Shown here in pieces: positions 35,828 to 43,754 of a stretch of 64,000 nucleotides of DNA. Made by a program: the position numbers and the translations under genes. The stretch spans positions 1,674,001 to 1,738,000 of the forward strand of contig NZ_CP038143.1 of assembly GCF_006542375.1 (NCBI RefSeq). The letters are read 5' to 3'. The notes under the pieces are model-generated. The model had not been told where the DNA came from, ran no database searches, and was given only the letters and a program-made list of their open reading frames with translations. This stretch comes from Oecophyllibacter saccharovorans. GTDB taxonomy: Bacteria > Pseudomonadota > Alphaproteobacteria > Acetobacterales > Acetobacteraceae. Each line of letters opens with the position of its first letter. The first letter of the stretch is position 1.

Positions 35828-36532
35828 GTGAAGGGCGCGCAATCAGCGCGGCAGGTGGTTCTGGTCACACGGCCTGAGCCCGGACTGTCTGAAACCCTGG
35901 CGCAGGGGCGTGCGCTGGGCTGGGCCATGCTGGGTGCCCCCGGTCTTGAAATCATACCTTCTGCCCCCCTGCCACCGCTTGCGGCCCAGGCGCTTGCTAT
36001 CACCAGCGCGCAGGCGCTCTCGGCCCTGCAGAACCAGCCACGCGACCGGCTGTTACTGAGCGTGGGGGAGGCGACAGGCGATCGCGCCCGGGCCGCAGGC
36101 TTTGTGAATGTGCGCAGCGCCGGCGGCACGGCCGGGCAACTGGAAGGGCTGTGCCGGGAGCTGGGACTTGGCGGGGCGCACCTGGTTTTTGCCTGCGGTC
36201 GCGGTCGGCACGGGCAGGCCTATGGCGCGGAAATGGCCAGGCGATTGGGCGCAGGCTGGCAGGAAACCTACCGTGTGCGCACCTTGGCGGCCCTGCCGGC
36301 AGATGCCCTGCAGGCCCTGGCTGAAGGACGCGTGGCGGCAGTAATGTTCTGCTCGACTGAAAGTGCGGCCGCTTTCTTCGAGCTCTGCCCGCCGGTCCTG
36401 CAGGATTGTTTTGCAGCTGCGGACTGTCTCTGTCTTTCAGAGGCGATTGCCAGGCGCGCTGCAGAGGGCGTGCGGTGGCGGAAAGTGATGATCGCCTCTC
36501 CGGTCAGCGCGTTGCTGCATCAGCTTAGCTGA
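35828..36532 (+). CDS. hemD: Uroporphyrinogen-III synthase (GTG start)
   Basis: HemD closes hydroxymethylbilane into uroporphyrinogen III. The protein has 234 residues from GTG at 35828. It is a poorly conserved family, recognised here by VVLVTRPEPGLSETLAQGRA at the start, the ITSAQALSAL segment, LLLSVGEATGDRARAAGF, the central AGGTAGQLEGLC and the C-terminal AVMFCSTESAAAFFEL, plus position directly behind hemC. No ATG is available near the start: the nearby ATG at 35813 runs into a stop after five codons. Confidence 0.88.
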   Translation: MKGAQSARQVVLVTRPEPGLSETLAQGRALGWAMLGAPGLEIIPSAPLPPLAAQALAITSAQALSALQNQPRDRLLLSVGEATGDRARAAGFVNVRSAGGTAGQLEGLCRELGLGGAHLVFACGRGRHGQAYGAEMARRLGAGWQETYRVRTLAALPADALQALAEGRVAAVMFCSTESAAAFFELCPPVLQDCFAAADCLCLSEAIARRAAEGVRWRKVMIASPVSALLHQLS

Positions 36533-36541
36533 GAATGACAA

Positions 36542-36572
36542 CACGCGCCGCCCGGGAGGGGGGTAGCGCGTG
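36542..36572. other. Hairpin between convergent hemD and secB
   Basis: CACGCGC (36542-36548) and GCGCGTG (36566-36572) are perfect 7-bp inverted repeats around a 17-base G-rich loop. They sit in the 67-base gap where hemD and secB converge. There is no adjoining U tract, so terminator function is uncertain. Confidence 0.4.
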
Positions 36573-36599
36573 CTGAATGCCAGTCAAGCTGTAAAAAGC

Positions 36600-37145
36600 T
36601 CAGGCTTCGCCGGCGGGCTCGGGGAAATTCTGGGCCCGTTTTGCCTGCCACATCGCCACGAAGTCGATGGGCTGCAGCACGATGGGGGGGAAGCCGCCTT
36701 CACGCGTGACATCGCTGATGATGGAACGCGCATAGGGGAAGAGAAGGCGCGGCACTTCCACCAGGAGAATCGGTTCCACCGCTTCGGCAGGCGGGTTGTC
36801 GAGGGTGACGATGGCGGCGTAGTTCAGCTCAGCGATGAAGACCACCCGGCCCGGCTCCGGCTTTTCCTCGGTAGGGGCTTCAACGGCTTCAGCGCGGATG
36901 ATCAGCGCCACTTCATAAACCTGCTGGTCCTGCTGCAGGCGATTGGCCTGGACGTCGATATTGACGCCGACCTGCGGGGGCGTGCGTAGGGTTGCGAACG
37001 TATTGGCGCCCTGGGGGACCTCGAAGGAGAGATCGCGCAGGTACTGCAGGTTGATGGCCACCGGCATGCCGGGAGGGGCGTTCTGCTCGGGCGCGTTCTG
37101 CGCGTCAGTGGGCTGGGCGGGGGGCGTTTGATCGGTATCAGCCAT
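36600..37145 (-). CDS. secB: Protein-export chaperone SecB
   Basis: SecB holds presecretory proteins unfolded and passes them to SecA. The protein has 181 residues. After a Pro/Gln/Asn-rich acidic tail of about 28 residues come the family motifs INLQYLRDLSFEVPQGANTF, VNIDVQANRLQ, YEVALIIRAEA, FIAELNYAAIV and LLVEVPRLLFPYARSIISDV. The segment EGGFPPIVLQPIDFVAMW is the classic C-terminal SecB signature. The start is preceded by AGAAAGG. It is divergent from the Tim44-domain gene across a 336-base structured intergenic region. Confidence 0.96.
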   Translation of the reverse strand: MADTDQTPPAQPTDAQNAPEQNAPPGMPVAINLQYLRDLSFEVPQGANTFATLRTPPQVGVNIDVQANRLQQDQQVYEVALIIRAEAVEAPTEEKPEPGRVVFIAELNYAAIVTLDNPPAEAVEPILLVEVPRLLFPYARSIISDVTREGGFPPIVLQPIDFVAMWQAKRAQNFPEPAGEA

Positions 37146-37204
37146 GTCGGACCTTTCTTGGGAGATCTGCTCTGCACGGTCAGGCGCTCAAGGGAGGGAG
37201 CGGC

Positions 37205-37440
37205 CCATGAGGCAGAAAAAAGAAAAAGATTTTTATGACGCCGGCTGTATGGCTAGCATGTATCCTTCTTGGGACCAATGGCCCTCCCGCCATGCCGCGC
37301 GGGTCAGGTGAGAGGCCACTAAAAGACCGTAAGATACGGCCAAGAGAGCCTCTGGCCCCTAGGGAGTGGTTGAGATTGAACGTTTAGATGCCTAATTTAT
37401 ATCTGTCTGCTGCTGTAAACGGCAAACGGTCGGGTGATAA
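37205..37440 (-). other. Structured intergenic region upstream of secB, possible leader or sRNA
   Basis: The 336 bases between secB and the Tim44-domain gene (37146-37481) hold no family-recognisable gene but are rich in signals. On the minus strand TTGCCG, an 18-base spacer and TATAAA (ending near 37394) form a candidate promoter. The transcript would contain AGAGGC/GCCTCT pairing around a perfect CCGTA-AGA-TACGG hairpin, the hairpin ATGGC/GCCAT, then an SD-like AGAAGGA and an eight-codon frame (MLAIQPAS, 37233-37259). A U-rich run (TTTTTCTTTTTT, about 37215-37231) follows. It may be a secB leader or an independent small RNA. I could not match it to a known RNA family. Confidence 0.35.
37376..37403 (+). 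promoter_or_regulatory. Candidate promoter for the Tim44-mltA-methyltransferase-smr operon
   Basis: TTGAAC (37376-37381) and TATATC (37398-37403) are separated by 16 bases. The predicted start near 37410 gives a leader of about 70 bases before the ATG at 37482. The call is based on hexamer similarity only and overlaps the proposed minus-strand promoter. Confidence 0.45.
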
Positions 37441-37481
37441 GCTCTTAAGCTCTCTAACAGGCCGCAGGGCAGGCGGTGAAG

Positions 37482-38225
37482 ATGGATGGCGCTCAGGCGC
37501 ATGAGGAATTACTGGAACGCATGATGGCTCATATTCCCTGGGAAACCGTAACCTGGGCGGTAGTGGCGGTGGCGCTTGCCACAGCGCTTTACTGCGTGCT
37601 GGGCCGCAAGGTCGGCGCGCAGGGCGTGCGCCAGCCCCCGCGTCCTGCAGCGCCCAAAGCGGCTGCAGCTCTGCAGCGTGCCCCCCTCCAGCCGCCGCCG
37701 CTGCCCGGGAAGATGGAAAACGCTGAAAAGCCGACGCAATATGTTGTGGCGCCCGAGGCCCGGCCCTTGCTCTCGCAGGTGAGCGCTGCGGTGCCCGGAT
37801 TCACGTCGGAAGGGTTTCTGCACCAGGTCAACACGCTGTTCCGTGAAGTGCTGAGCGCCTATGTGCGCGGCGACAAAAACTTTCTGGCAGCCCATCTGAC
37901 ACCTGCTGTCATGGCGAGTTTCACCCAGGCGATGGACCGCGTGGCGCGTGAAGGCCTGAAGCTTCATGCCACTATCCGCCGCATTGAGCGCATTGCGCTG
38001 AACCGCGTGACCCTTCTGCCCGATACCGAAGACCCGGCTGCCATGATGTGCCGCCTCACGGTCGCCATAACTTCCTGGCAGCTGAGCTATGTCACCGATG
38101 CTTCAGGCACTGTGGTGGAAGGTACTGAAGCCCTGACGGAATTTCATGATCTGTGGGACCTGACCCACATGCCGGGTGCTGAAGGCGCTTCCGTCTGGCG
38201 CCTCTCGGGAACAGCCACCACCTGA
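37482..38225 (+). CDS. Tim44-domain membrane protein (TimA-like)
   Basis: The protein has 247 residues from the ATG at 37482, or 249 from a GTG two codons earlier. A single transmembrane segment (VTWAVVAVALATALYCVLG, about residues 22-40) is followed by a Pro/Ala-rich linker. A Tim44-like domain starts near residue 105 (FTSEGFLHQVNTLFREVLSA, then YVRGDKNFLAAHLTPAVMAS, MCRLTVAITSWQLSYVTDAS and TEFHDLWDLTHMP). This N-anchor plus Tim44 layout is that of alphaproteobacterial TimA, which commonly lies next to secB and mltA. It is the first gene of a rightward series with mltA, a DNA methyltransferase and smr. The paralogue at 12249 has a longer spacer. Confidence 0.85.
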   Translation: MDGAQAHEELLERMMAHIPWETVTWAVVAVALATALYCVLGRKVGAQGVRQPPRPAAPKAAAALQRAPLQPPPLPGKMENAEKPTQYVVAPEARPLLSQVSAAVPGFTSEGFLHQVNTLFREVLSAYVRGDKNFLAAHLTPAVMASFTQAMDRVAREGLKLHATIRRIERIALNRVTLLPDTEDPAAMMCRLTVAITSWQLSYVTDASGTVVEGTEALTEFHDLWDLTHMPGAEGASVWRLSGTATT

Positions 38226-38276
38226 GTGCGGCCTGGGAGGGCGGAAAGCCGATCGGCCCGGCCGGTTTGAGGGGGA

Positions 38277-39653
38277 ATGAAGAGAGCGGGTGAAAAAGAG
38301 ATCAGGATGAGAAAGAGACCTGAAAACCGTGCCGCGGGAACGCCCTCTATAGCGGGCTCAGTGCTGGCCTGGGGGCTGGTGCTGGGTGCCGGGGGGTTGG
38401 GCCTGGGCGGCTGCACGGACTCTGACACCCGTCCCCCCGCTGAAATCACGGCGCGCCCCACCAGCTGGACGGCCCTTGCCGGGCTGGAAGGTGAAAACTG
38501 GCGCGGGGTCATGGCCGGGCTTGAGCAGCAGTGCCGCCATCTTGCCACCCTGCCGCCCAATGCCGCGCTGGGCGGCGTACCTTCCCTCCCTTACGGCCGC
38601 CTGAACGCTGATTGGGCCGGGGCATGTGCCGCCCTGCCCATGGCTGGCAGCGACGGGACGGTCATCCGCAATTATGTCCAGCGCTGGTTCCAGCCTTACG
38701 TGCTGACAGACCGCGCCCTGCTGACGGGCTATTACGAGCCGCAGGTCGCCGCTTCCCTGACGCGCCAGGACGCTTTTCAGGTGCCGGTCTACCGCCGCCC
38801 GCCCGATCTGCAGCGCGCGCGGATGACGAACGGGCAGAGTGTTTTCGGGCGGTGGCAGGGACCGGCCTTTGTGCCCTATGACAGCCGGGCCATGATCGAT
38901 GCGGGTTCGCTGGCGGGTAAGGGCCTGGAACTGGCCTGGGTCAGGGACCCGGTCGACCTCTTCTTTCTGCAGATCCAGGGGTCGGGGCGGCTCGTTCTGG
39001 CAGATGGCACGACGATCCGCGTCGGCTATGACGGCAAGAACGGCCAGCCTTACGTGCCGATCGGTCGCGTTCTGGAGCGCAGGGGGGCGCTGGCACGCAA
39101 CGCGGTGAATGCCGATACCATCCGGGCCTGGCTTGCTGCCCATCCGCAGGAAGTGCGCGGTGTGCTTGAAAGCAATCCGAGCTACGTCTTCTTCCGTCTT
39201 CTCTCCGACCCGCCCCCTGTCCCTGCGCAGGCGGGTGGTGGAGTCAATGAAGCCATCGGCGAGACGGACGAGCCGGAGGAAGGGGAAGACCGTCCCGCTT
39301 CCGGTCCTGGCCGCATCCCGCGCATTACTGTCCCGGCCGCGGCTGAAGAAGGGTCTCCAGGGGCCTTCGGGGTGCCGCTGACGGCCGGGCGCTCCATGGC
39401 GATTGATCGGCGTTACGTGCCCTTCGCAGCGCCTGTATGGGTGGAAACGCAGGTGCCTGACCCGCGCACGGGCGGCCTGACCCCCTGGCGCCACATCGTG
39501 TTCGCCCAGGATACGGGGACCGATATCCGCGGGCCCGGGCGCGCAGACCTGTTCATGGGTCATGGCCCCCTGGCGCCGTGGATTGCGGGGCACCTGAGGA
39601 GTGCAGGGCGCATGGTGGTGCTGGTGCCCCTGCCACCCGCACGCCCGCAATAA
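38277..39653 (+). CDS. mltA: Membrane-bound lytic murein transglycosylase A
   Basis: MltA cleaves peptidoglycan with formation of 1,6-anhydromuramic ends. The protein has 458 residues from ATG 38277; ATG 38307 (MRKRPENRAAG) is a good alternative. A lipoprotein signal ends in the lipobox LGLGGC, so it is probably outer-membrane anchored. The MltA domain shows LLTGYYEPQVAASLTRQDAF, VPYDSRAMIDAGSL, VDLFFLQIQGSGRLVL and GYDGKNGQPYVPIGR. The 3D domain with the catalytic aspartate is near AQDTGTDIRGPGRADLFMG. A Glu/Pro-rich insertion (DEPEEGEDRPASGPG) is unusual. It lies 51 bases behind the Tim44-domain gene. Confidence 0.94.
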   Translation: MKRAGEKEIRMRKRPENRAAGTPSIAGSVLAWGLVLGAGGLGLGGCTDSDTRPPAEITARPTSWTALAGLEGENWRGVMAGLEQQCRHLATLPPNAALGGVPSLPYGRLNADWAGACAALPMAGSDGTVIRNYVQRWFQPYVLTDRALLTGYYEPQVAASLTRQDAFQVPVYRRPPDLQRARMTNGQSVFGRWQGPAFVPYDSRAMIDAGSLAGKGLELAWVRDPVDLFFLQIQGSGRLVLADGTTIRVGYDGKNGQPYVPIGRVLERRGALARNAVNADTIRAWLAAHPQEVRGVLESNPSYVFFRLLSDPPPVPAQAGGGVNEAIGETDEPEEGEDRPASGPGRIPRITVPAAAEEGSPGAFGVPLTAGRSMAIDRRYVPFAAPVWVETQVPDPRTGGLTPWRHIVFAQDTGTDIRGPGRADLFMGHGPLAPWIAGHLRSAGRMVVLVPLPPARPQ

Positions 39654-39721
39654 CTTCCGTGCTGGCCAAAGCTGCCGCTGCGCCCGGGGGCGCGGACAGG
39701 GTTCTGCGCGCCCGCAGGGAG

Positions 39722-40513
39722 ATGGTGGGGCGTCACACGCTGATCCGCGGCGATTGCGCGCGGGTCCTCAAGCGCCTGCCGCCAGGCAGCGTGGATGTGG
39801 TCGTCACTTCCCCGCCCTATAATCTGGGCCTGGCCTATAACAGCTACCGCGACCGGCGGTCTGAGGCGGATTATCTCGACTGGCTGGTGGGCATCTGCCG
39901 GCTTTTAAGCCAGGCCCTGCATGAGGAGGGATCGTTTTTCCTCAATATCGCCGGCTCTTCCGCCCAGCCCTGGCTGCCTTTCGAGCTGATGGTGCGCCTG
40001 CGGGAGTTCTTTGTGCTGCAGAATCACATCATCTGGGTGAAATCCATCTCTGTGGGCGCGGTGACGCACGGGCATTTCAAGCCGGTTAATTCCAGGCGTT
40101 TCGTCAACCGCAACCATGAGCATGTTTTCCACCTGACCCGTCATGGCCAGGTCTCCCTGGCGCGGCTGGAAGCAGGCGTGCCCTTTACCGACAAGAGCAA
40201 TATCGCCCGCCGCAACCATGGCCAGGACCGCCGCTGCCGGGGCGATACCTGGTTCATTCCTTATGAAACCGTGCACAGCCGGGCCGGCAAGTTCAGCCAT
40301 CCCGGCACGTTTCCCGTCGCCCTGCCGGAAGCCTGCCTGAAACTGCACGGCCTCCGGGAGGACCTGGTGGTGCTGGACCCCTTCATGGGCACCGGCACCA
40401 CCCTGGTTGCAGCCCAGAAGCTGGGCGCACGCGGGATCGGCATTGAAGCCGATACGGGCTATGTCCGTATCGCGCGCGAGCGCCTGCGCCAGTGTGGGGC
40501 AGGGGCACAGTGA
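39722..40513 (+). CDS. Orphan site-specific DNA methyltransferase (beta-class, N4-cytosine or N6-adenine)
   Basis: This is a DNA methyltransferase of 263 residues in the N6_N4 family. The order is catalytic motif IV VVTSPPYNLGLAYNSY (near residue 30) before SAM motif I VVLDPFMGTGTTLVAAQKLG (near residue 220), i.e. beta-class. TSPPY rather than DPPY is more typical of N4-cytosine enzymes, so it is probably not CcrM. Further marks are HIIWVKSISVG, NRNHEHVFHLT and SHPGTFPVALPEACLKLHG. I chose the ATG at 39722, which follows GCAGGGAG; an in-frame GTG at 39659 lacks an SD. No restriction gene is adjacent. Its TGA overlaps the smr ATG (TGATG). Confidence 0.87.
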   Translation: MVGRHTLIRGDCARVLKRLPPGSVDVVVTSPPYNLGLAYNSYRDRRSEADYLDWLVGICRLLSQALHEEGSFFLNIAGSSAQPWLPFELMVRLREFFVLQNHIIWVKSISVGAVTHGHFKPVNSRRFVNRNHEHVFHLTRHGQVSLARLEAGVPFTDKSNIARRNHGQDRRCRGDTWFIPYETVHSRAGKFSHPGTFPVALPEACLKLHGLREDLVVLDPFMGTGTTLVAAQKLGARGIGIEADTGYVRIARERLRQCGAGAQ

Positions 40514-41151
40514 TGGCACGTGCCCCAAGAACGCTGCACGAAGAAGAAAAGGCCCTCTGGCAGGCGGTTGCCCGCACTGTGAAGCCTCTTGCAGGCCGCA
40601 GCCCCTCTGAATCTCCTACACCTGAGCCTCTCGCGGCTTCCCCTGTCGACCACTCTTCACCTGCTCCTGTACGCGCCAAACCTGCCCGCCAATCCGTGCC
40701 GCTTGCCAGGGAGCGACCGGGCCCTGTGCAGGAGGCGGACCTGTTCCGGCAGTTTCTGAGCGGAGGTGGGAACGCCACCGGACCTGCAAGGCCCTCAACC
40801 GGCGCGCACGATCTCTATGTCGGCGCCCGTGCGCCCGGGCTGGATACGACCCAGTGGCGGCGGCTGACACGCGGCAGGATGGCGCTGGACGGGCGGCTGG
40901 ACCTGCACGGCTACGTCGTTCAGGAAGCCTTCGAGCTCTTCCTGGCTTTCATGGCGCGGGCACGGCGCATGAACTGGCGGTGCGTGGAAATCGTCACCGG
41001 GATGGGGAGCGGGCCGGAAGGGGGGGCGATTCGGCGGGAGCTGCGCCACTGGCTGCAGCGCGGTGAAATACGCCCTTCCGTGCTGGCTGTCGTTCACCCC
41101 CATGCCGCCAACCAGGGAGCTGTGAGGATTCTGCTGCGCCGCAAGCGCTGA
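40513..41151 (+). CDS. Smr-domain protein
   Basis: The protein has 212 residues from the ATG at 40513. The C-terminal 85 residues form an Smr (small MutS-related) domain: RGRMALDGRLDLHGYVVQEA with the D-L-H-G motif, FLAFMARARRMNWRCVEIVT, then GMGSGPEGGAIRRELRHWLQ and VLAVVHPHAANQGAVRILL. Smr domains are DNA- or RNA-binding, often with nicking activity. The first 120 residues are Pro/Ser/Ala rich and contain EEKALWQAVARTVKPLAGR, the usual N-terminal helix of alphaproteobacterial Smr proteins. Translation is probably coupled to the DNA methyltransferase. The function is unknown. Confidence 0.88.
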   Translation: MARAPRTLHEEEKALWQAVARTVKPLAGRSPSESPTPEPLAASPVDHSSPAPVRAKPARQSVPLARERPGPVQEADLFRQFLSGGGNATGPARPSTGAHDLYVGARAPGLDTTQWRRLTRGRMALDGRLDLHGYVVQEAFELFLAFMARARRMNWRCVEIVTGMGSGPEGGAIRRELRHWLQRGEIRPSVLAVVHPHAANQGAVRILLRRKR

Positions 41152-41318
41152 AGGGAGGGGCGGGCGCAGGAGAGGGTTAAGGAAAATTCATAATCTGTAC
41201 TGAACAGGATGTTTTGCAGCGGGCCTGCCTTATGGCGGTCGCATAACAGCGGGGTAGAGCGGTCAGGATAACTTGGCGCTCTTTCGCAGCTCGGCTATGA
41301 AGGAACGGACCGGTCAAT

Positions 41319-41333
41319 CGCAAATGATTATCA
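41319..41333. promoter_or_regulatory. Fur box upstream of the iron ABC transporter
   Basis: CGCAAATGATTATCA lies 104 bases before the GTG start of the binding-protein gene. The right half-site ATTATCA matches the 7-1-7 Fur consensus perfectly; the left half matches four of seven. The surrounding 285-base gap (41152-41436) holds nothing else I recognise. Iron control of this operon fits the transporter type. Confidence 0.65.
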
Positions 41334-41436
41334 ATTACGTGTCAGTCATCTTCAGGTATCTTCATATTCCAGAATCTGGCGCCTTTCCGGCCGGGCCGGC
41401 AAACTTCCGCAAGCGCGGTGATGAGAGGAGAGAATC

Positions 41437-42630
41437 GTGAGACTGGACACGGCTTTGCGCGCTTTGAAGCGCGCCTGTCTGCTGGCGGGCGGGAGCCTGG
41501 TGCTGGCTCTGGGGGCGGCGTGGCTGCCGAACTCCTGGGGGCTTTCCTCCCTTTCTGCGTCCCTCATCAAGGCAGCCGGCGCGCGGGAAGTGACCGATAT
41601 TCTCGGCCGCCACGTGACAGTGCCCGACCATCCCAAACGCATCGTGCTGGGCGAGGGGCGGCTGATTTATGCCCTGCAGCCGCTGGAGGGGGATAATCCC
41701 TTCAGCCGGGTGGTGGGCTGGCAGGGTGAATTCCGCACGGCTGATACCCAGAATTATGACGAGCTCCGCAAACGCCATCCGGAAGCCGAGCAGGTCGCGG
41801 TTATCGGGCGCACTTCCGCTGACACGATCAGCCCTGAAAAAGTGCTCGACCTGCATCCGGACCTGGCCGTTTTCAGCACTTCCGGCCATGGGCCAGGTCA
41901 GTCGAGCGCGGTGACGCAGCGCCTGGAATCTGCGCATATTCCGGTTATTTTTGTCGATTTCCGCGCTGATCCCGTGGCCCATACAGTGCCCAGCATGCAC
42001 ATTCTGGGCCAGGCGCTTGACCGCCCGCAGGAAGCGAAGGCCTATACCGATTTCTATCAGTCGCGCCTGGATCTCATCCAGCAGGCCACTTCCCGCGTGC
42101 CTGCAGAGAAGCGCCCGACCGTGTTCATCGACATGCTGGCCGGAACGCGCAGCTGCTGCCACACGGCGGGCAAGGGCAACATGGGCGCTTTCATCGAGGC
42201 AGCCGGCGGCCGCAACATCGCAGCGCCCCTGCTGCCGGGTTTTCTGGGGGAGGTCTCAGCTGAAACCCTGATCACCCGCAATCCCGACGTGCTGATCCTC
42301 GACGGCACGCGGGGGCCGGGCCACACCGGGCCCGGGCTGAAGCTGGGCGCGCAGGTGACGCCAGCTGTGGCACGCCAGTCGCTTGACAGCCTGCTCCAGG
42401 CACCGGAACTTTCAGAGCTCAAGGCTGTCAGGTCAGGGCGCAGCTACGGGTTGTGGCACTCCTTTTATGACAGTCCTTTCAACATTCTGGCCATTGAAGC
42501 CATGGCGAAGTGGTTTTATCCCGGTCTCCTGCCTGACCTCAATCCAGAGGCCGACCTGCATGAGATCAGCACGCGCTTTCACGGTCTGCCGGCAAGCGGC
42601 ACTTACTGGACCGCTGCCGGTGCGCCCTGA
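41437..42630 (+). CDS. Iron/siderophore ABC transporter substrate-binding protein (GTG start)
   Basis: This is a periplasmic class III (FecB/FepB-like) binding protein of 397 residues for a ferric complex. The start is GTG at 41437 with SD GAGGAGAG six bases upstream. An N-terminal signal-like segment (ACLLAGGSLVLALGAAW, no lipobox) precedes the two lobes. The family opening is EVTDILGRHVTVPDHPKRIV; later come ISPEKVLDLHPDLAVFST, IPVIFVDF, a conserved SCCHTAGKGNMGAFIEAAGG segment with an odd paired cysteine, and LITRNPDVLILDG. The permease and ATPase follow. The exact ligand is unknown. Confidence 0.87.
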   Translation: MRLDTALRALKRACLLAGGSLVLALGAAWLPNSWGLSSLSASLIKAAGAREVTDILGRHVTVPDHPKRIVLGEGRLIYALQPLEGDNPFSRVVGWQGEFRTADTQNYDELRKRHPEAEQVAVIGRTSADTISPEKVLDLHPDLAVFSTSGHGPGQSSAVTQRLESAHIPVIFVDFRADPVAHTVPSMHILGQALDRPQEAKAYTDFYQSRLDLIQQATSRVPAEKRPTVFIDMLAGTRSCCHTAGKGNMGAFIEAAGGRNIAAPLLPGFLGEVSAETLITRNPDVLILDGTRGPGHTGPGLKLGAQVTPAVARQSLDSLLQAPELSELKAVRSGRSYGLWHSFYDSPFNILAIEAMAKWFYPGLLPDLNPEADLHEISTRFHGLPASGTYWTAAGAP

Positions 42631-42671
42631 GGCCAGGAGGGCGTTCATGAAGCCGAGGGGGAGAGCCGTCC

Positions 42672-43754
42672 ATGTCGCCTGACCCTGACATGCCGCCTGC
42701 CCCTGTCATAGATGTGAAGGGCATGGACGTGCAGGGAATGCATACCGCTTACCGCCGGTTGCACCGCCGCCGCATGGCGGTGCTGGCGGTGCTGGGCGTG
42801 CTGATCTGCCTTTCCCTTCTGCTGGACTTCTCTCTCGGCCCGGCCGGGCTGACGCCGGTGCAGCTGTGGCATGCGTTGTGGCACCCGGGCGCGGGGACCG
42901 CTTCTATCATCGTCTGGCATATCCGCCTGCCTTACGCGCTGATGGCCCTGCTCGTGGGCATCGCCCTGAGCGCTTCAGGCGCTGAGATGCAGACCATTCT
43001 GGACAATCCGCTGGCCAGTCCCTTTACCCTGGGGGTGTCAGCTGCCGCGGCCTTCGGCGCTTCCCTGGCCATCGTGCTGGACTGGCGGCTGCCTTACGTC
43101 CCCGAAGACTGGATGATACCGTTCGAGGCCTTTCTCTTTGCCGTCGGCTCAGCCCTGCTGCTGGAGCTGGTGTCACGCCTGCGCGGCCATTCCACCTCCA
43201 TGGTCGTTCTGTTCGGCATCGCCCTGGTGTTCACGTTCCAGGCGCTCGTCTCGCTCATGCAGTTCATCGCTGATGAAGATGCCCTGCAGGAGCTGGTCTT
43301 CTGGACGATGGGCAGCCTGACGCGCGCCGACTGGCCCAAGATCACTGTCCTGGCGCTGGGCTGCGCCATCGTGCTGCCGTTCAGCTGGCGCGCAGCGCCG
43401 GCCCTGACCGCGCTGCGGCTGGGCGAGGACCGGGCGGCAAGCTACGGTGTGAACATCCGCCACCTGCGGATCTGGGCGCTGCTGCGCATCAGCATCCTTT
43501 CGGCCCTGGCGGTCTCGTTTGTCGGCACGATCGGTTTTGTGGGCCTGGTCGCTCCCCATATCGCCCGCCGCCTGGTGGGCGAGGACCACCGTTTCTACCT
43601 GCCGGCTGCAGCCCTTTGCGGCGGGCTGATCCTCTCGCTCGCTTCCATCGCCGCCAAAAATCTCCTGCCGGGCGTGGTGATCCCGATCGGCATCGTGACA
43701 GCCCTGGTGGGCATTCCCTTCTTTCTGGCCATCGTGCTCAAGAGGCGCATATGA
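42672..43754 (+). CDS. FecCD/BtuC family iron ABC transporter permease
   Basis: This is an inner-membrane permease of 360 residues with about 10 helices, forming the homodimeric channel for a ferri-siderophore or related chelate. The hallmarks are IIVWHIRLPYALMALLVGIA, LSASGAEMQTILDNPLASPF, TLGVSAAAAFGASLAIVL, TMGSLTRADW and the C-terminal IGFVGLVAPHIARRLVGEDH. The first 30 residues are an acidic/Met-rich extension (a start at 42723 is possible). Its TGA overlaps the ATPase ATG (ATGA). Confidence 0.95.
   Translation: MSPDPDMPPAPVIDVKGMDVQGMHTAYRRLHRRRMAVLAVLGVLICLSLLLDFSLGPAGLTPVQLWHALWHPGAGTASIIVWHIRLPYALMALLVGIALSASGAEMQTILDNPLASPFTLGVSAAAAFGASLAIVLDWRLPYVPEDWMIPFEAFLFAVGSALLLELVSRLRGHSTSMVVLFGIALVFTFQALVSLMQFIADEDALQELVFWTMGSLTRADWPKITVLALGCAIVLPFSWRAAPALTALRLGEDRAASYGVNIRHLRIWALLRISILSALAVSFVGTIGFVGLVAPHIARRLVGEDHRFYLPAAALCGGLILSLASIAAKNLLPGVVIPIGIVTALVGIPFFLAIVLKRRI

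Noticed and set aside
37300-37400. 6S RNA, tmRNA or SRP RNA in the secB upstream region
   Set aside because: The stems do not give the closed-open-closed form of 6S RNA, and the tmRNA termini and the SRP RNA tetraloop region are absent; only a covariance-model search could settle it.
39659-39721. An earlier GTG start for the DNA methyltransferase
   Set aside because: It would add 21 Ala/Arg-rich residues with no SD, while the ATG at 39722 has GCAGGGAG directly in front and begins close to the conserved LIRGDC segment.
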